From positions 1-64,000 of the forward strand of contig CAZLRU010000003.1 in the NCBI GenBank assembly GCA_964562155.1: DNA of 64,000 bases. Direction: 5' to 3'. Source of the stretch: JAGOUY01 sp964562155. GTDB taxonomy: Bacteria > Patescibacteriota > Patescibacteriia > 2-12-FULL-60-25. The notes beneath the pieces are model-generated. The model was not told the origin of the DNA. It was given only the letters and a program-made list of their open reading frames with translations, and made no database searches. Numbering within the stretch: the stretch's first letter is position 1; the number at the start of each line of letters is the position of its first letter. Of the stretch, positions 52,390 through 61,271 are shown piece by piece. A program made the translations under genes and the position numbers.

Positions 52390-53115
52390 ATGAGACTGCC
52401 CAGGCATGTAACCACAAAGATAAACTATCTCCTCGATCAATGGGTGCCACCGATCCTGCGCGATGCGTCATGGTTTATGCCTACCCTTATTAAGATTCTC
52501 TTCGGAGCGCAGGCGAATCATCTCTTAACCTTTAAAGAGCGGGGCGCACACCTAAGCACCGAGGCCTTTCTTAAAACATATCAAGAGGTTGACCCTGTTC
52601 TGTATGGGTACGTGGAGCGCAAAACGGATCTGCACGCAGACTGCATTCCTGTGATCACAGGACACCTCTTAGGATCCGTGCTCGAGGTCGGTGCGGGCAA
52701 AGGTTATCTAGCAAATATCATGACATCGACGCACACGGTGACAGCTTGTGATCTACAGCAGCCCCTAAACTGGAACGAGCGATATCCGCACATTCCTTTT
52801 GTCCAAGGGACAATTGAACACCTCCCTTTTGAAACAGGATCTTTTGACACAGTTGTCTGCACACACACCCTTGAGCATGTGCAGCATCTTACTCTTGCCA
52901 TCTCAGAATTACGTCGTGTTGCAAAACGCCGATTAATCATCGTGGTTCCAAAACAGCGACCTTATAAATATACATTTGATCTTCACCTCCATTTCTTTCC
53001 CTACCCATTCTCTCTTTTGAATATCATGGGTACGCAAGCGAACCAGCAATGCCGAGATATTGGCGGCGATCTTTTTTATACTGAAGATCGAGCACCTGAT
53101 TCTTTAGGGGGCTGA
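52390..53115 (+). CDS. Class I SAM-dependent methyltransferase
   Basis: A 241-residue methyltransferase. LEVGAGKGYLANIM is motif I, TACDLQQPLNW motif II, FDTVVCTHTLEHVQHL the central motif and LIIVVPKQRPYKYTFDLH the strand beyond it. An N-terminal extension of about 100 residues precedes motif I. ATG 52390 is used rather than TTG 52351. Its 3' end overlaps the convergent 53104 gene by 12 bp. A sugar substrate is likely from context. Confidence 0.82.
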   Translation: MRLPRHVTTKINYLLDQWVPPILRDASWFMPTLIKILFGAQANHLLTFKERGAHLSTEAFLKTYQEVDPVLYGYVERKTDLHADCIPVITGHLLGSVLEVGAGKGYLANIMTSTHTVTACDLQQPLNWNERYPHIPFVQGTIEHLPFETGSFDTVVCTHTLEHVQHLTLAISELRRVAKRRLIIVVPKQRPYKYTFDLHLHFFPYPFSLLNIMGTQANQQCRDIGGDLFYTEDRAPDSLGG

Positions 53116-55014
53116 GATCTGCCAAAGCTCAAGATCATCCGTTTTTGCCCGTGATACATAGCCTGCAGGCAACCGCCAAAACAGACGCTTCTCGTTTGAA
53201 ATAAGAACCGCGGGACACACGCGAACAAACTCCCCCACAGACACCGTCCGTGCCTGTATCGCCCCCATAATACGTCGCCAATCATCTGCGAGCGATGTTT
53301 CTTGGCAACCAAAAAATTCATTCCACTCTCTATCCGTTCCGCCAAATCTTCCGAAGAAGCGACGATATTTTTCTTTTTCGCCACATGGAAATGAACGATA
53401 CTCTTCCGTCAGATGCTGAAATCTCCCCACATCATCTGCTCCCACAACATCGTATGCTCCCACCAATATCTCTAATCGATGCAATACGCTTTCGTTAGTT
53501 TCAGGGTAGAACATGGTTGATTCAGCGGGATAGATAATACGTCCCGTGTGGGCCGCGATAAGATTGGCGGTTTTTGGATCTGAGCAAATACGCGTAGACG
53601 ATGGAAGAGAGTGATCTATCCACGTAATCATTGGCTTATTCTTTGTGATATCAGCACTTGTAAGCGAATCCCGGTAGATAATAGACGCCACTCCACACAT
53701 CCCTAAGACAACACTTACAGCGATCACCCCCCGTAGCACGGGTATAGAGTAACACCGCTCTTCTTTGCCCGCATGTAGATACAAAAGCCACGCGGCGACA
53801 CTTAACGACAACCAGTTCGCAAGGTGGATCAGATAAGGATCAAACTTGTAAAAAAACCGCGCATGGATAGGTTGCGAGAGGACGTAGAAGAAGAAGAGAG
53901 AAGCTCCGATCGCTATTCCAAGTAGCGCCAAACGAAGGATGTTTGAAGGCGCAGGAACAGTCATCTCTTTTTGCTCTTTGCGAACCATGAGATGAATGAC
54001 CGCCGCCAGCGTTACCCAACTCATCAGAACAACGACACTAATCAAATGATCCGGATAAAGAAACAATCCAAGAAACGGGGTATGGAACCAAAGAACGAAC
54101 AACGTGAACCAAAAGGAGGATAGGAGAAAACCAACTTGGGAAGGCAAGCGCGATCTATACACATAGCCAAGCCACCCCAACAACCCTATCCACGCAACCA
54201 TTAATAAAACGGTATTGGAGAGGAAGGGCGCATGAGCCACCACGAGCCCGGTGCGCGTATACATATCCAGGAGCGGCCTCAGCGAGGGCCTATAAAACCA
54301 TCGAGCCAAGGCGGGAGCCGCCAATATCACACTTCCGGCTATGAGGATGCATGACCCTATTAACCAGCCCGTCTTCTTCTGTCGCACGCACACAACACCC
54401 GTCACCACCCCTCCCCAGGCGACGATCATCATAAAAAACCAGGGGTAGATACTCGCGAGTACCCCTCCGCTTACGAGAGCAAGGAGAGCCCTCACCCATC
54501 GCTGCTGCTCCGTGAAGAGATAGGCGTGTATCACACAAGCGCAGGCCAGCACCCCAAAGGGGTAGTACCAACTAAAAACCCCTGGACGCATGCCCAGGCT
54601 CAAAAATAAAATACAATAAAAGGCGAGGGCCATTAAACGAGCTCGATACTGATCAAGCCTCGTCCATCCGCTTATCGTGGAAGCTGTCACCCATACAAGG
54701 AGTACAAGAGCGGCCCAGCGACTGATTATCCAGAGCTCAGGCAAACTCACATACGGCAAAAGCATTCCCGCCAATCCTCTTAGCACCCACATGAACCAAC
54801 CGATCGCATTTCCTGGAGCGATTCCTTGCACACCTGCCCCCATCCACTGGAGATAGGTGTACGTATCAAAGACCCCCGGCGAAATAATCATGATCCGCCA
54901 CCAGGGATGTTCATGCAAAAGAAGATTGGTTATCCAATAAGGAGCCCATGTGAGCACAAAAAGCCCGAGCGGAACCCCCACCCACCACAGGATTTCAGAC
55001 CAACGTTTTGACAT
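53104..55014 (-). CDS. GT-C-like multi-span membrane protein, paralogue of 49425
   Basis: A 636-residue protein with about twelve membrane segments and an external tail. It shares with the 49425 protein the HPWWRIMI...FDTYTYLQW loop, the ELWIISRW segment and the tail. The start at ATG 55014 overlaps the upstream methyltransferase gene by 20 nt; TTG 55044 is an alternative. It probably transfers a sugar outside the membrane; donor unknown. Confidence 0.72.
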   Translation of the reverse strand: MSKRWSEILWWVGVPLGLFVLTWAPYWITNLLLHEHPWWRIMIISPGVFDTYTYLQWMGAGVQGIAPGNAIGWFMWVLRGLAGMLLPYVSLPELWIISRWAALVLLVWVTASTISGWTRLDQYRARLMALAFYCILFLSLGMRPGVFSWYYPFGVLACACVIHAYLFTEQQRWVRALLALVSGGVLASIYPWFFMMIVAWGGVVTGVVCVRQKKTGWLIGSCILIAGSVILAAPALARWFYRPSLRPLLDMYTRTGLVVAHAPFLSNTVLLMVAWIGLLGWLGYVYRSRLPSQVGFLLSSFWFTLFVLWFHTPFLGLFLYPDHLISVVVLMSWVTLAAVIHLMVRKEQKEMTVPAPSNILRLALLGIAIGASLFFFYVLSQPIHARFFYKFDPYLIHLANWLSLSVAAWLLYLHAGKEERCYSIPVLRGVIAVSVVLGMCGVASIIYRDSLTSADITKNKPMITWIDHSLPSSTRICSDPKTANLIAAHTGRIIYPAESTMFYPETNESVLHRLEILVGAYDVVGADDVGRFQHLTEEYRSFPCGEKEKYRRFFGRFGGTDREWNEFFGCQETSLADDWRRIMGAIQARTVSVGEFVRVCPAVLISNEKRLFWRLPAGYVSRAKTDDLELWQISAP

Positions 55015-55681
55015 ACGCAAGAACATCTGCCGGCTTGAGGACAAACCAACACGTCATACCGCCACTCGCCCAGTCAAAATAGTATTCAAAATTCAGCCCA
55101 GGATACTTACGGCGAAAAACAGCGGGGGAAAAGAGCTCGTCATCCGCCCACACCCCACGCTTCCCCAACAGCACCCGATTCACCCACATAATAAGACGCA
55201 TGTGCGGCATGCGGGCTGGCACCTCCAGCAATACCGTTTGACGCGCTACACGTGCATGCTCTCGCAATAAGATACTCTGCTCTTCCGACTCAAAATGCTC
55301 GAAGAGCCCCAGCGAATAGACCACATCAAACGACTGATCCGGAAATGGAAGCTGCATTCCATCCCCTAAGACCAATTTGCTCTTTTTCACTAAACGCTTT
55401 GCAATCTCTAGAGCTCGCGGTGTTTTCTCGACACCCACACACTCCGCCTGTGTCATATGTGCCAACCGCTCCAGTGTTTGAGCGGTACCTACCCCTATCT
55501 CCAGGTATCTCTTTGCACCCCCTCCTAAACGAATCACTCGTGTTGCAAATAGATTACCAAAGTACACCTCTCTCCCCCAATGAATCAGACGTGAAAAAAA
55601 ACTATTTCCCTGATCGGCGGAATAGTATCGATCCCACATTTCTAGACTGTTATCATGCTGAGGAGCAGAGGGCGTGGGCAT
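54995..55681 (-). CDS. Class I SAM-dependent methyltransferase
   Basis: A 228-residue methyltransferase. RYLEIGVGTAQTLERL is motif I, CVGVEKTPRALEIA motif II, LGDGMQLPFPDQSFDVVYSL leads to the central motif GLFEHFES, and RQTVLLEVPARMPH follows. The arrangement is Methyltransf_11-like. It follows the DPM1-like gene by 12 nt and overlaps the GT-C-like gene downstream, so a modified sugar on a lipid carrier is a plausible substrate. Confidence 0.84.
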   Translation of the reverse strand: MPTPSAPQHDNSLEMWDRYYSADQGNSFFSRLIHWGREVYFGNLFATRVIRLGGGAKRYLEIGVGTAQTLERLAHMTQAECVGVEKTPRALEIAKRLVKKSKLVLGDGMQLPFPDQSFDVVYSLGLFEHFESEEQSILLREHARVARQTVLLEVPARMPHMRLIMWVNRVLLGKRGVWADDELFSPAVFRRKYPGLNFEYYFDWASGGMTCWFVLKPADVLAYVKTLV

Positions 55682-55693
55682 AGATATGTTACT

Positions 55694-56479
55694 TTAAGAA
55701 AATTGTTTTCCGAGTTTCCAAGGAATAAGAATAGCTTCCATAATAATATGACGGCTCAGCTTCGAAACCCCTAAGCGACGATCACGAAAAACGATCGGCA
55801 CTTCAATAGCGGGATAACCTAAACGAAATGCCGCCACCTTAACGGACGTTTGATAGGCATAACCATCTCCCATAATCGTTTGATCCATAACCCGAGCAAG
55901 TACATCGCGCCGCCACGCGATAAAGCCGGAAGTACTGTCTTTTAGCAGATATGCTGGGAAAAAAATACGTAACACGAGGCGTGCGTAGATATTTCCTAGT
56001 CGACTGAGCCACAATCGCCAACGACTCCAGTCAGGAGTTGCTCCGCCTTCTACATACCGCGATCCAACTGCAATCCCATATGCTTGTGCTTGCGCAGCTA
56101 GCAAAGACAGCATGTGTGGATCATGAGAAAAATCAGCGTCCATTTGGATAATGATTGGGTATTCCGGAAGTGTCGCGAGAAGCCAGCGATAGGCGTCTAG
56201 ATATGCAATCCCCAAACCAAACTTCCCACAACGACTCATGATAGATACGCGTCCCGGCCAACTCTGCGCACAAACGCGCACCGCTTCTACGGTTCCATCA
56301 GGACTCCCGTCATCCACGATAAGAATATCCGGACAAACATGAAGGCTCCGCAGCGCCTCAAATAATGGCTGGATATTCTCCTTCTCATTATACGTTGGGA
56401 TCACAACCAATATATCCGCCGGTGGCCGCTCATCGTATAAGGTTTCTGTTTTTTGAATACGAGTGGAGTAATCGAACAT
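55694..56479 (-). CDS. Dolichyl/polyprenyl-phosphate mannose synthase-like GT2 (DPM1)
   Basis: A 261-residue GT-A enzyme. VVIPTYNEKENI, IVDDGSPDGT and QMDADFSHDP give the metal-binding core; GSRYVEGGATPDWSRWR, STSGFIAWRR and VPIVFRDRRLGVSK are strongly DPM1-like. No C-terminal membrane segments are present. It should load a hexose, probably mannose, on polyprenol phosphate for the nearby GT-C proteins. ATG 56479 was chosen; TTG 56542 would extend it by 21 residues. Confidence 0.9.
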   Translation of the reverse strand: MFDYSTRIQKTETLYDERPPADILVVIPTYNEKENIQPLFEALRSLHVCPDILIVDDGSPDGTVEAVRVCAQSWPGRVSIMSRCGKFGLGIAYLDAYRWLLATLPEYPIIIQMDADFSHDPHMLSLLAAQAQAYGIAVGSRYVEGGATPDWSRWRLWLSRLGNIYARLVLRIFFPAYLLKDSTSGFIAWRRDVLARVMDQTIMGDGYAYQTSVKVAAFRLGYPAIEVPIVFRDRRLGVSKLSRHIIMEAILIPWKLGKQFS

Positions 56480-56545
56480 ACTAAGCCGATATCGAGCCCA
56501 TGCTAGCCCACAGAATGCCCTCTGACAAATCACCCTCTTCAAGGA

Positions 56546-58402
56546 TCACGGTAATTTCTGATACGCATCGTGCCAAACGCGCAGCGTCATGAGTGCCCAA
56601 AGGAGATGAAGGTGGTACTGTTTCTTCTCAACATGTTCCCGCAGCAGTGCTTGAGCAGCGGAAAAATCAATGAACGCGTCCAACTCCGAATGAGGATTGG
56701 GAGCCAGTCGTTCAGACATAAATTCGTATAAAGGTGCGCGAATCCACTTTGCCGCCGGAGACATAAAGGCCCGTTTTTTTTCACCAAGCACATGCGCGGG
56801 CAAGTGATCACGCCAAGCATCTAAAAAGATCCGCTTCCCTTGTTCACGCGTCCCCATCTTCCAAGCGGAAGGCAAAGAGCTCGCCAAGGTCACAAGCTCA
56901 AGATCCAGAAATGGCACACGCTCCTCTAACCCATGCGCCATAGTCATTTTATCGGTGCGCATAAGCGACTCCTCCGCGAGCCATGTACGCACATCGACCG
57001 CCATGGACTGATTCACCGGATCGCGCCACGGCTTAGCAAACAACGGATCGAAGATTTCGCTCACCGCCCCGGATAAGGCGGGCGAAGTTTGGCGTAGAAC
57101 CCGCCGAACCGTTTGTTCTTTTTGCACCAAGAAGGCTAAGTGACGCTCTGTGCCCAAAGGCTTTGCCACCAAGGAAGCGTAATACCCTACCTTGCTTCTT
57201 GGGGTGATTGTCTTAAGCGCATGCGCGGGCCAGGCTAGACCAAGATGGCGCAACTGTTCAATTTTTTTCTGATACCAATACCGCGCGTAGCCGCCAAAGA
57301 GCTCGTCCCCCCCATCTCCACCAAGCGCCACCGTGATGGTTTGCCTCGCCGTTTTTGCTAATAGGTAGGTTGCCGGCTGAACATGATTCGCAATAGGTTC
57401 ATCCATGTGCCATACCACCTTATCAAAACACCCCTTCACATCTTCCGGCGTCACCAGAACCTCGTGATGAGTTGTGTGAAAATACTGAGCCGTTAAACGA
57501 GCAAGCTCGGCATCAGCATTATACTTTTGTTCATCAACGGGTGATGTGTAGCTTACCGTATAGGTCTCAATTGGTCCTGCAACGGTTTGACGCATGGCAG
57601 CAAGGACAATCGACGAATCCACTCCACCGGACAAAAAGACTCCGACCGAGCGATCAGAAACAAGCTGACGCGTAACCGCTGCCTGCGTAAGAGCATGGAC
57701 CCGAGCGCAGGCCTCTTTATAGGTTTGCGCTCCAAGCGCCCCTTCCTCGAGTTGCCAATAAGACTCTACGCTCATCCTCCCCTCTGCGTACTCCAAAACA
57801 TGTCCAGGCGGCAATTTATAAATACCCGTGAGCATCGTGCGAGGCGCCGGCACGTAAAGCAGGCGTAGGTAGAGGTCTAACGAGATGGGGTCTATTGAGG
57901 GTTTTCCGCGCCCCACACCTACTAATGCCTTAAGCTCAGACGAGAACCACAAACGCCCATCCTCCTCTCTGTAATACAGAGGCTTCACTCCTAGCGGATC
58001 TCGCATGAGTAGCAGACGTTTTTTCCGCTCATCCCACAACGCACAAGCAAAAATACCATTGATTTTTTTTAAGCCCGCTTTTCCTTCGCGGGCCAGGAGA
58101 CGCAATAAAACTTCCGTATCGGTTTGCGTTGTGAATACTTCTCCACATAACTCCAAATCCTTACGTACCTCTCGATAATTATAGATCTCTCCATTAAAAA
58201 CTAGAGTAAAACGACCATCCGGGGTTTGCATTGGCTGTCGACCAGCTGATGATAGATCGATAATCGAGAGTCGATTATGCGCCAATGAAATCTGATCTTG
58301 TTCAAAAAATCCCTCATCATCGGGTCCTCGATGGTGGGTGAGGCGATGCATGCGGCGCAAGAGCTCCGGATCGCGAAAGGTGAATCCATTAAATCCGCAC
58401 AT
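56546..58402 (-). CDS. asnB: Asparagine synthase-type amidotransferase (AsnB family), copy 2
   Basis: A 618-residue class II amidotransferase. Cys2 in MCGFNGFTF is the nucleophile, HHRGPDDEGFF and NGEIYNYREV follow, then the SGGVDSSIVLAA pyrophosphate loop and LGGDGGDELFGGYARY in the synthetase domain. It differs substantially from the 42536 copy. Both probably amidate uronic acid sugars or related carboxylates of the surface glycan. The gene lies one base after the stop of a GT4 gene. Confidence 0.9.
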   Translation of the reverse strand: MCGFNGFTFRDPELLRRMHRLTHHRGPDDEGFFEQDQISLAHNRLSIIDLSSAGRQPMQTPDGRFTLVFNGEIYNYREVRKDLELCGEVFTTQTDTEVLLRLLAREGKAGLKKINGIFACALWDERKKRLLLMRDPLGVKPLYYREEDGRLWFSSELKALVGVGRGKPSIDPISLDLYLRLLYVPAPRTMLTGIYKLPPGHVLEYAEGRMSVESYWQLEEGALGAQTYKEACARVHALTQAAVTRQLVSDRSVGVFLSGGVDSSIVLAAMRQTVAGPIETYTVSYTSPVDEQKYNADAELARLTAQYFHTTHHEVLVTPEDVKGCFDKVVWHMDEPIANHVQPATYLLAKTARQTITVALGGDGGDELFGGYARYWYQKKIEQLRHLGLAWPAHALKTITPRSKVGYYASLVAKPLGTERHLAFLVQKEQTVRRVLRQTSPALSGAVSEIFDPLFAKPWRDPVNQSMAVDVRTWLAEESLMRTDKMTMAHGLEERVPFLDLELVTLASSLPSAWKMGTREQGKRIFLDAWRDHLPAHVLGEKKRAFMSPAAKWIRAPLYEFMSERLAPNPHSELDAFIDFSAAQALLREHVEKKQYHLHLLWALMTLRVWHDAYQKLP

Positions 58403-58403
58403 A

Positions 58404-59420
58404 TCAAGTACCGGGACGTATATAGACGGACATTTTTTCTATCAAGGCACGTAAACTATGTCGCGTCTCGATAACAGCTTGTAATTCTTGGTGTGTTTTT
58501 AGAGGAGAGGAGCGAATATACTCCGCGATCGTTGCCAGCGCATCGTCAACCGGAGCTGATAGCTCACCGATCGCGTCCGCCTGCGTCTTTGTCACGATAG
58601 GAGTGAGTCCCGCGTACATCGCTTCAAGCACCGTTTTATCAATTGTGCGCGGCGCCATATTTATGATGCGTTGATAGCGCGGATAGACTGAACGGAGCTC
58701 CGGCATGGGAACCGCACCCATAAATTGTACGCGTTTTTCTAGACCCAATTTTTTTACAAGCGCCTGCAAGGACTCGAAATATCCCGCGTCATTGATCGGG
58801 TCTTGAGCCCGACCGTAATGCGTGAGTGTATACTCTTCCGGAAGAAGAGCGAGCGCTTCAATCACAAGCTCTAACCGCTTGGAACGAGAGAGACGGTGAA
58901 CGGCGAGAAGGTGCGTCGCCGACTCACGATCCGAACGCGCCATTTCCGCCATCTTCCAAAAAGCGGTATCAATCCCATGACCGGTCACGATTTTGCGGGG
59001 ATCACCCTCATACTGCGGCAAACTATCTTTAGTGGCAGCGAACGCTCGCTTCACCGCCCACATACCAAGACGGAGAGAGAAGGGGTTGGTGTAGTGAGTG
59101 TACCAAAGATAGGCGGGGATCCGTTTCAACTTCCACCACCAAGCACCCGCCCCCAACCAGCGCTGGCCCAGGTGAACGAAGACGCGATCGTATTTAAGTG
59201 TGCAGATTAATTTTTGAAATCGAAGCAATGAACGCAGGCGTGACTGACCCGGAACATGTCCTAGATCATATACCGGACACTTTAGACGCGTCTCGCCTTT
59301 TTCACCACAAATAACAGCTACTTCGTACCCTGCATCAACAAATGCTTGCGCCCACAAACTCGCAAACGCCAAGTCATCGTGGCGTTCATCAATTTTTGGA
59401 GTAATAAAAAGCAGGCGCAT
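58404..59420 (-). CDS. GT4 family glycosyltransferase
   Basis: A 338-residue GT-B enzyme. It begins LLFITPKIDERHDDLAFASLW, an unusual acceptor loop, then has LLAVHRLSRSKRLEL at the start of the second domain and TIDKTVLEAMYAGLTPIV with a shortened EX7E-type element (Asp instead of the first Glu). Other marks are weaker than in the 32700 enzyme. The AsnB gene follows one base away. Its ATG lies 6 nt behind TAATAT. Confidence 0.8.
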   Translation of the reverse strand: MRLLFITPKIDERHDDLAFASLWAQAFVDAGYEVAVICGEKGETRLKCPVYDLGHVPGQSRLRSLLRFQKLICTLKYDRVFVHLGQRWLGAGAWWWKLKRIPAYLWYTHYTNPFSLRLGMWAVKRAFAATKDSLPQYEGDPRKIVTGHGIDTAFWKMAEMARSDRESATHLLAVHRLSRSKRLELVIEALALLPEEYTLTHYGRAQDPINDAGYFESLQALVKKLGLEKRVQFMGAVPMPELRSVYPRYQRIINMAPRTIDKTVLEAMYAGLTPIVTKTQADAIGELSAPVDDALATIAEYIRSSPLKTHQELQAVIETRHSLRALIEKMSVYIRPGT

Positions 59421-59426
59421 AATAAT

Positions 59427-59432
59427 ATATTA
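59427..59432 (-). promoter_or_regulatory. -10 box, leaderless internal promoter
   Basis: TAATAT on the minus strand lies 6 nt before ATG 59420 and overlaps the stop of the WecB gene. Confidence 0.4.
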
Positions 59433-60500
59433 TGCATCTCGCAAAATCCTCGCAATGCGCTCAGCCGCGTGACCATCCCAAAGCAGAGGAATTCGACCTT
59501 CTTTTGGATGAATCTGTGCCTTGTGGTAGGCATCCTCAATCCCTTGCTTCGTGCAGCCGACCAGCGCATTTGTCCCCACCTCTACCGTAATGGGGCGCTC
59601 CGTATCTTCACGGACCGTAAAACACGGTACGCCATAGACAGTTGTTTCTTCTTGTAGCCCACCTGAATCCGTCCAGACGTAGGCGGCGTCGCGAACGAGG
59701 CGCTGCATGTCTGCGTACCCCATCGAGTCCACAACTTGAATATTTCTCGAAGAAAGATCGAGATCGTTCACCAAGGCCCGCGTACGAGGATGAAGAGGCG
59801 CGATCAGCGGGAGCGTGTGCGCAATGGTCACCAACCCCTCCCAGACGCGTCGGAACATGGCTGGATCCTTTACCAACGCTGCACGGTGAAGGGTTACCAC
59901 TCCGTATCCTCGCTTGTTCAATTTGTAAAGCTCGAGAACCGTCGATGCTTCCACCTGAGGTCGCATGAGGTACATCGTATCAACCATCACGTTACCGACT
60001 TCATAGATAGCTTCAGGACGTATTCCCTCATTTAACAGATTTTGTTTAGCGCTTGGCTCGGTCGTAAACAACCACTGGGCATGCTGGTCAACAAAAACAC
60101 GATTACGCTCTTCCGCCATGGCGGGATTAAAGCTACGTAGACCCGCCTCGACATGGATGATGGCGAGATTGGCCGTCATAGCCGCCTGCGTAGCGGCGGC
60201 CGTTGAGGTCACGTCGCCCACCACCAAGATAGCATCGTATACCTCTCTTGCTAGGATGGGCTGCAGTGCTTGAATAATCGATTCTGTTTGCTCCTCGGCC
60301 GTACCTGAACCCACCCCAAGCTCATAGGTTGGTCTTGGTAAGTTTAATTCTTCAAAAAAAATATCCGACATGCGCTCATCGTAGTGTTGCCCAGTATGCA
60401 CCAGTTCGTATCTGATCCCAACCTCATCAAAGGCTCGCGTAAGTGGCGCGAGCTTCATGAAATTAGGACGAGCACCGCCCACGAGCAATAAACGCTTCAT
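59430..60500 (-). CDS. wecB: UDP-N-acetylglucosamine 2-epimerase-like, copy 2
   Basis: A 356-residue enzyme of the WecB family. GARPNFMKLAP (9-19), HTGQHYDERMSDIFF (36-50), VVGDVTSTAAATQAA (95-109), EAGLRSFNPAMAEERNRV (120-137), TLHRAALV and DSGGLQEETTVYG are visible. The GARPNFMK wording is that of a branch distinct from copy 1 (GTRPEIIK), so its substrate may be another 2-acetamido sugar. It overlaps the GT2 gene upstream by ATGA. Confidence 0.88.
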   Translation of the reverse strand: MKRLLLVGGARPNFMKLAPLTRAFDEVGIRYELVHTGQHYDERMSDIFFEELNLPRPTYELGVGSGTAEEQTESIIQALQPILAREVYDAILVVGDVTSTAAATQAAMTANLAIIHVEAGLRSFNPAMAEERNRVFVDQHAQWLFTTEPSAKQNLLNEGIRPEAIYEVGNVMVDTMYLMRPQVEASTVLELYKLNKRGYGVVTLHRAALVKDPAMFRRVWEGLVTIAHTLPLIAPLHPRTRALVNDLDLSSRNIQVVDSMGYADMQRLVRDAAYVWTDSGGLQEETTVYGVPCFTVREDTERPITVEVGTNALVGCTKQGIEDAYHKAQIHPKEGRIPLLWDGHAAERIARILRDA

Positions 60501-61210
60501 ATACGAGGACTCGATCCACTTCTCAGACGGAGTAACATCATGCGCTTTAATAAGCGTAAATGCCGCTTCATTTCTTTACGATATTCCAGCTTGCTTTCTC
60601 CATGGATGCGCTGCGTAAGCGGAGCTGGGACTTCGGCGATCCGTCGGTAGTCACGGACTAAATAAAATAATATTTCTGCATTAATATCAAACCCCGTAGC
60701 CTGAAGCGGCAGATTAAGCAACTGCTCACGCCTGTAGAGACGAAAAATAGGTGTTACGGACGTAACCTTTGCGCCCAAGACGAACCGATAGATGAGACCG
60801 GCGATATGAGAGACAAATAACCGATAGGAAGGAATGTCCTTACCATAGCCTGCCAGCTTAGGAGACCCGCACACCACGTCTACATCACCTTGTTTATAAC
60901 GATCAAGAAGCGCCCGGACCAACGAGGGAGCGAACGTGAGATCAGTATCCATTGTAATCAATATCTCCCCCCTTGCTTCGCGGATGGCGGTGCGGATCGC
61001 CGCACCTAACCCTCGATTGCGATCGTGCGAAATAACTCGTACAGGCCCGCCCAATGAACGAGCGAGTTCAGCTGTTTTGTCCGTACTTCCATCATCAATA
61101 ATAAGCACTTCGTATGGCTCATTGAGATCGTTAAATACCGGCAACACTTCGTACGGAAAGCGTTGGATATTTTCCGCTTCATTAAAGGCTGGAAAGGCGA
61201 AACTGATCAT
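60497..61210 (-). CDS. GT2 family glycosyltransferase
   Basis: A 237-residue GT-A enzyme. FAFPAFNEAENIQRF, IIDDGSTDKTAEL and ITMDTDLTFAPS give the catalytic core with DTD in place of DAD. TGFDINAEILFYLV and KLEYRKEMKRHLRLLKR follow; the basic C-terminal helix may bind the membrane. No transmembrane segment is certain. It opens the unit with wecB copy 2. TACAGT lies 6 nt before its ATG. Confidence 0.85.
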   Translation of the reverse strand: MISFAFPAFNEAENIQRFPYEVLPVFNDLNEPYEVLIIDDGSTDKTAELARSLGGPVRVISHDRNRGLGAAIRTAIREARGEILITMDTDLTFAPSLVRALLDRYKQGDVDVVCGSPKLAGYGKDIPSYRLFVSHIAGLIYRFVLGAKVTSVTPIFRLYRREQLLNLPLQATGFDINAEILFYLVRDYRRIAEVPAPLTQRIHGESKLEYRKEMKRHLRLLKRMMLLRLRSGSSPRI

Positions 61211-61216
61211 AAGATG

Positions 61217-61222
61217 ACTGTA
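61217..61222 (-). promoter_or_regulatory. -10 box, leaderless promoter
   Basis: TACAGT on the minus strand lies 6 nt before ATG 61210, in the 61-nt space after the DprE2 stop. Confidence 0.45.
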
Positions 61223-61271
61223 GCAGATCCTGTCTGACTTCCAAAATAAGGATAAAGAAGCTCCCCACCTA

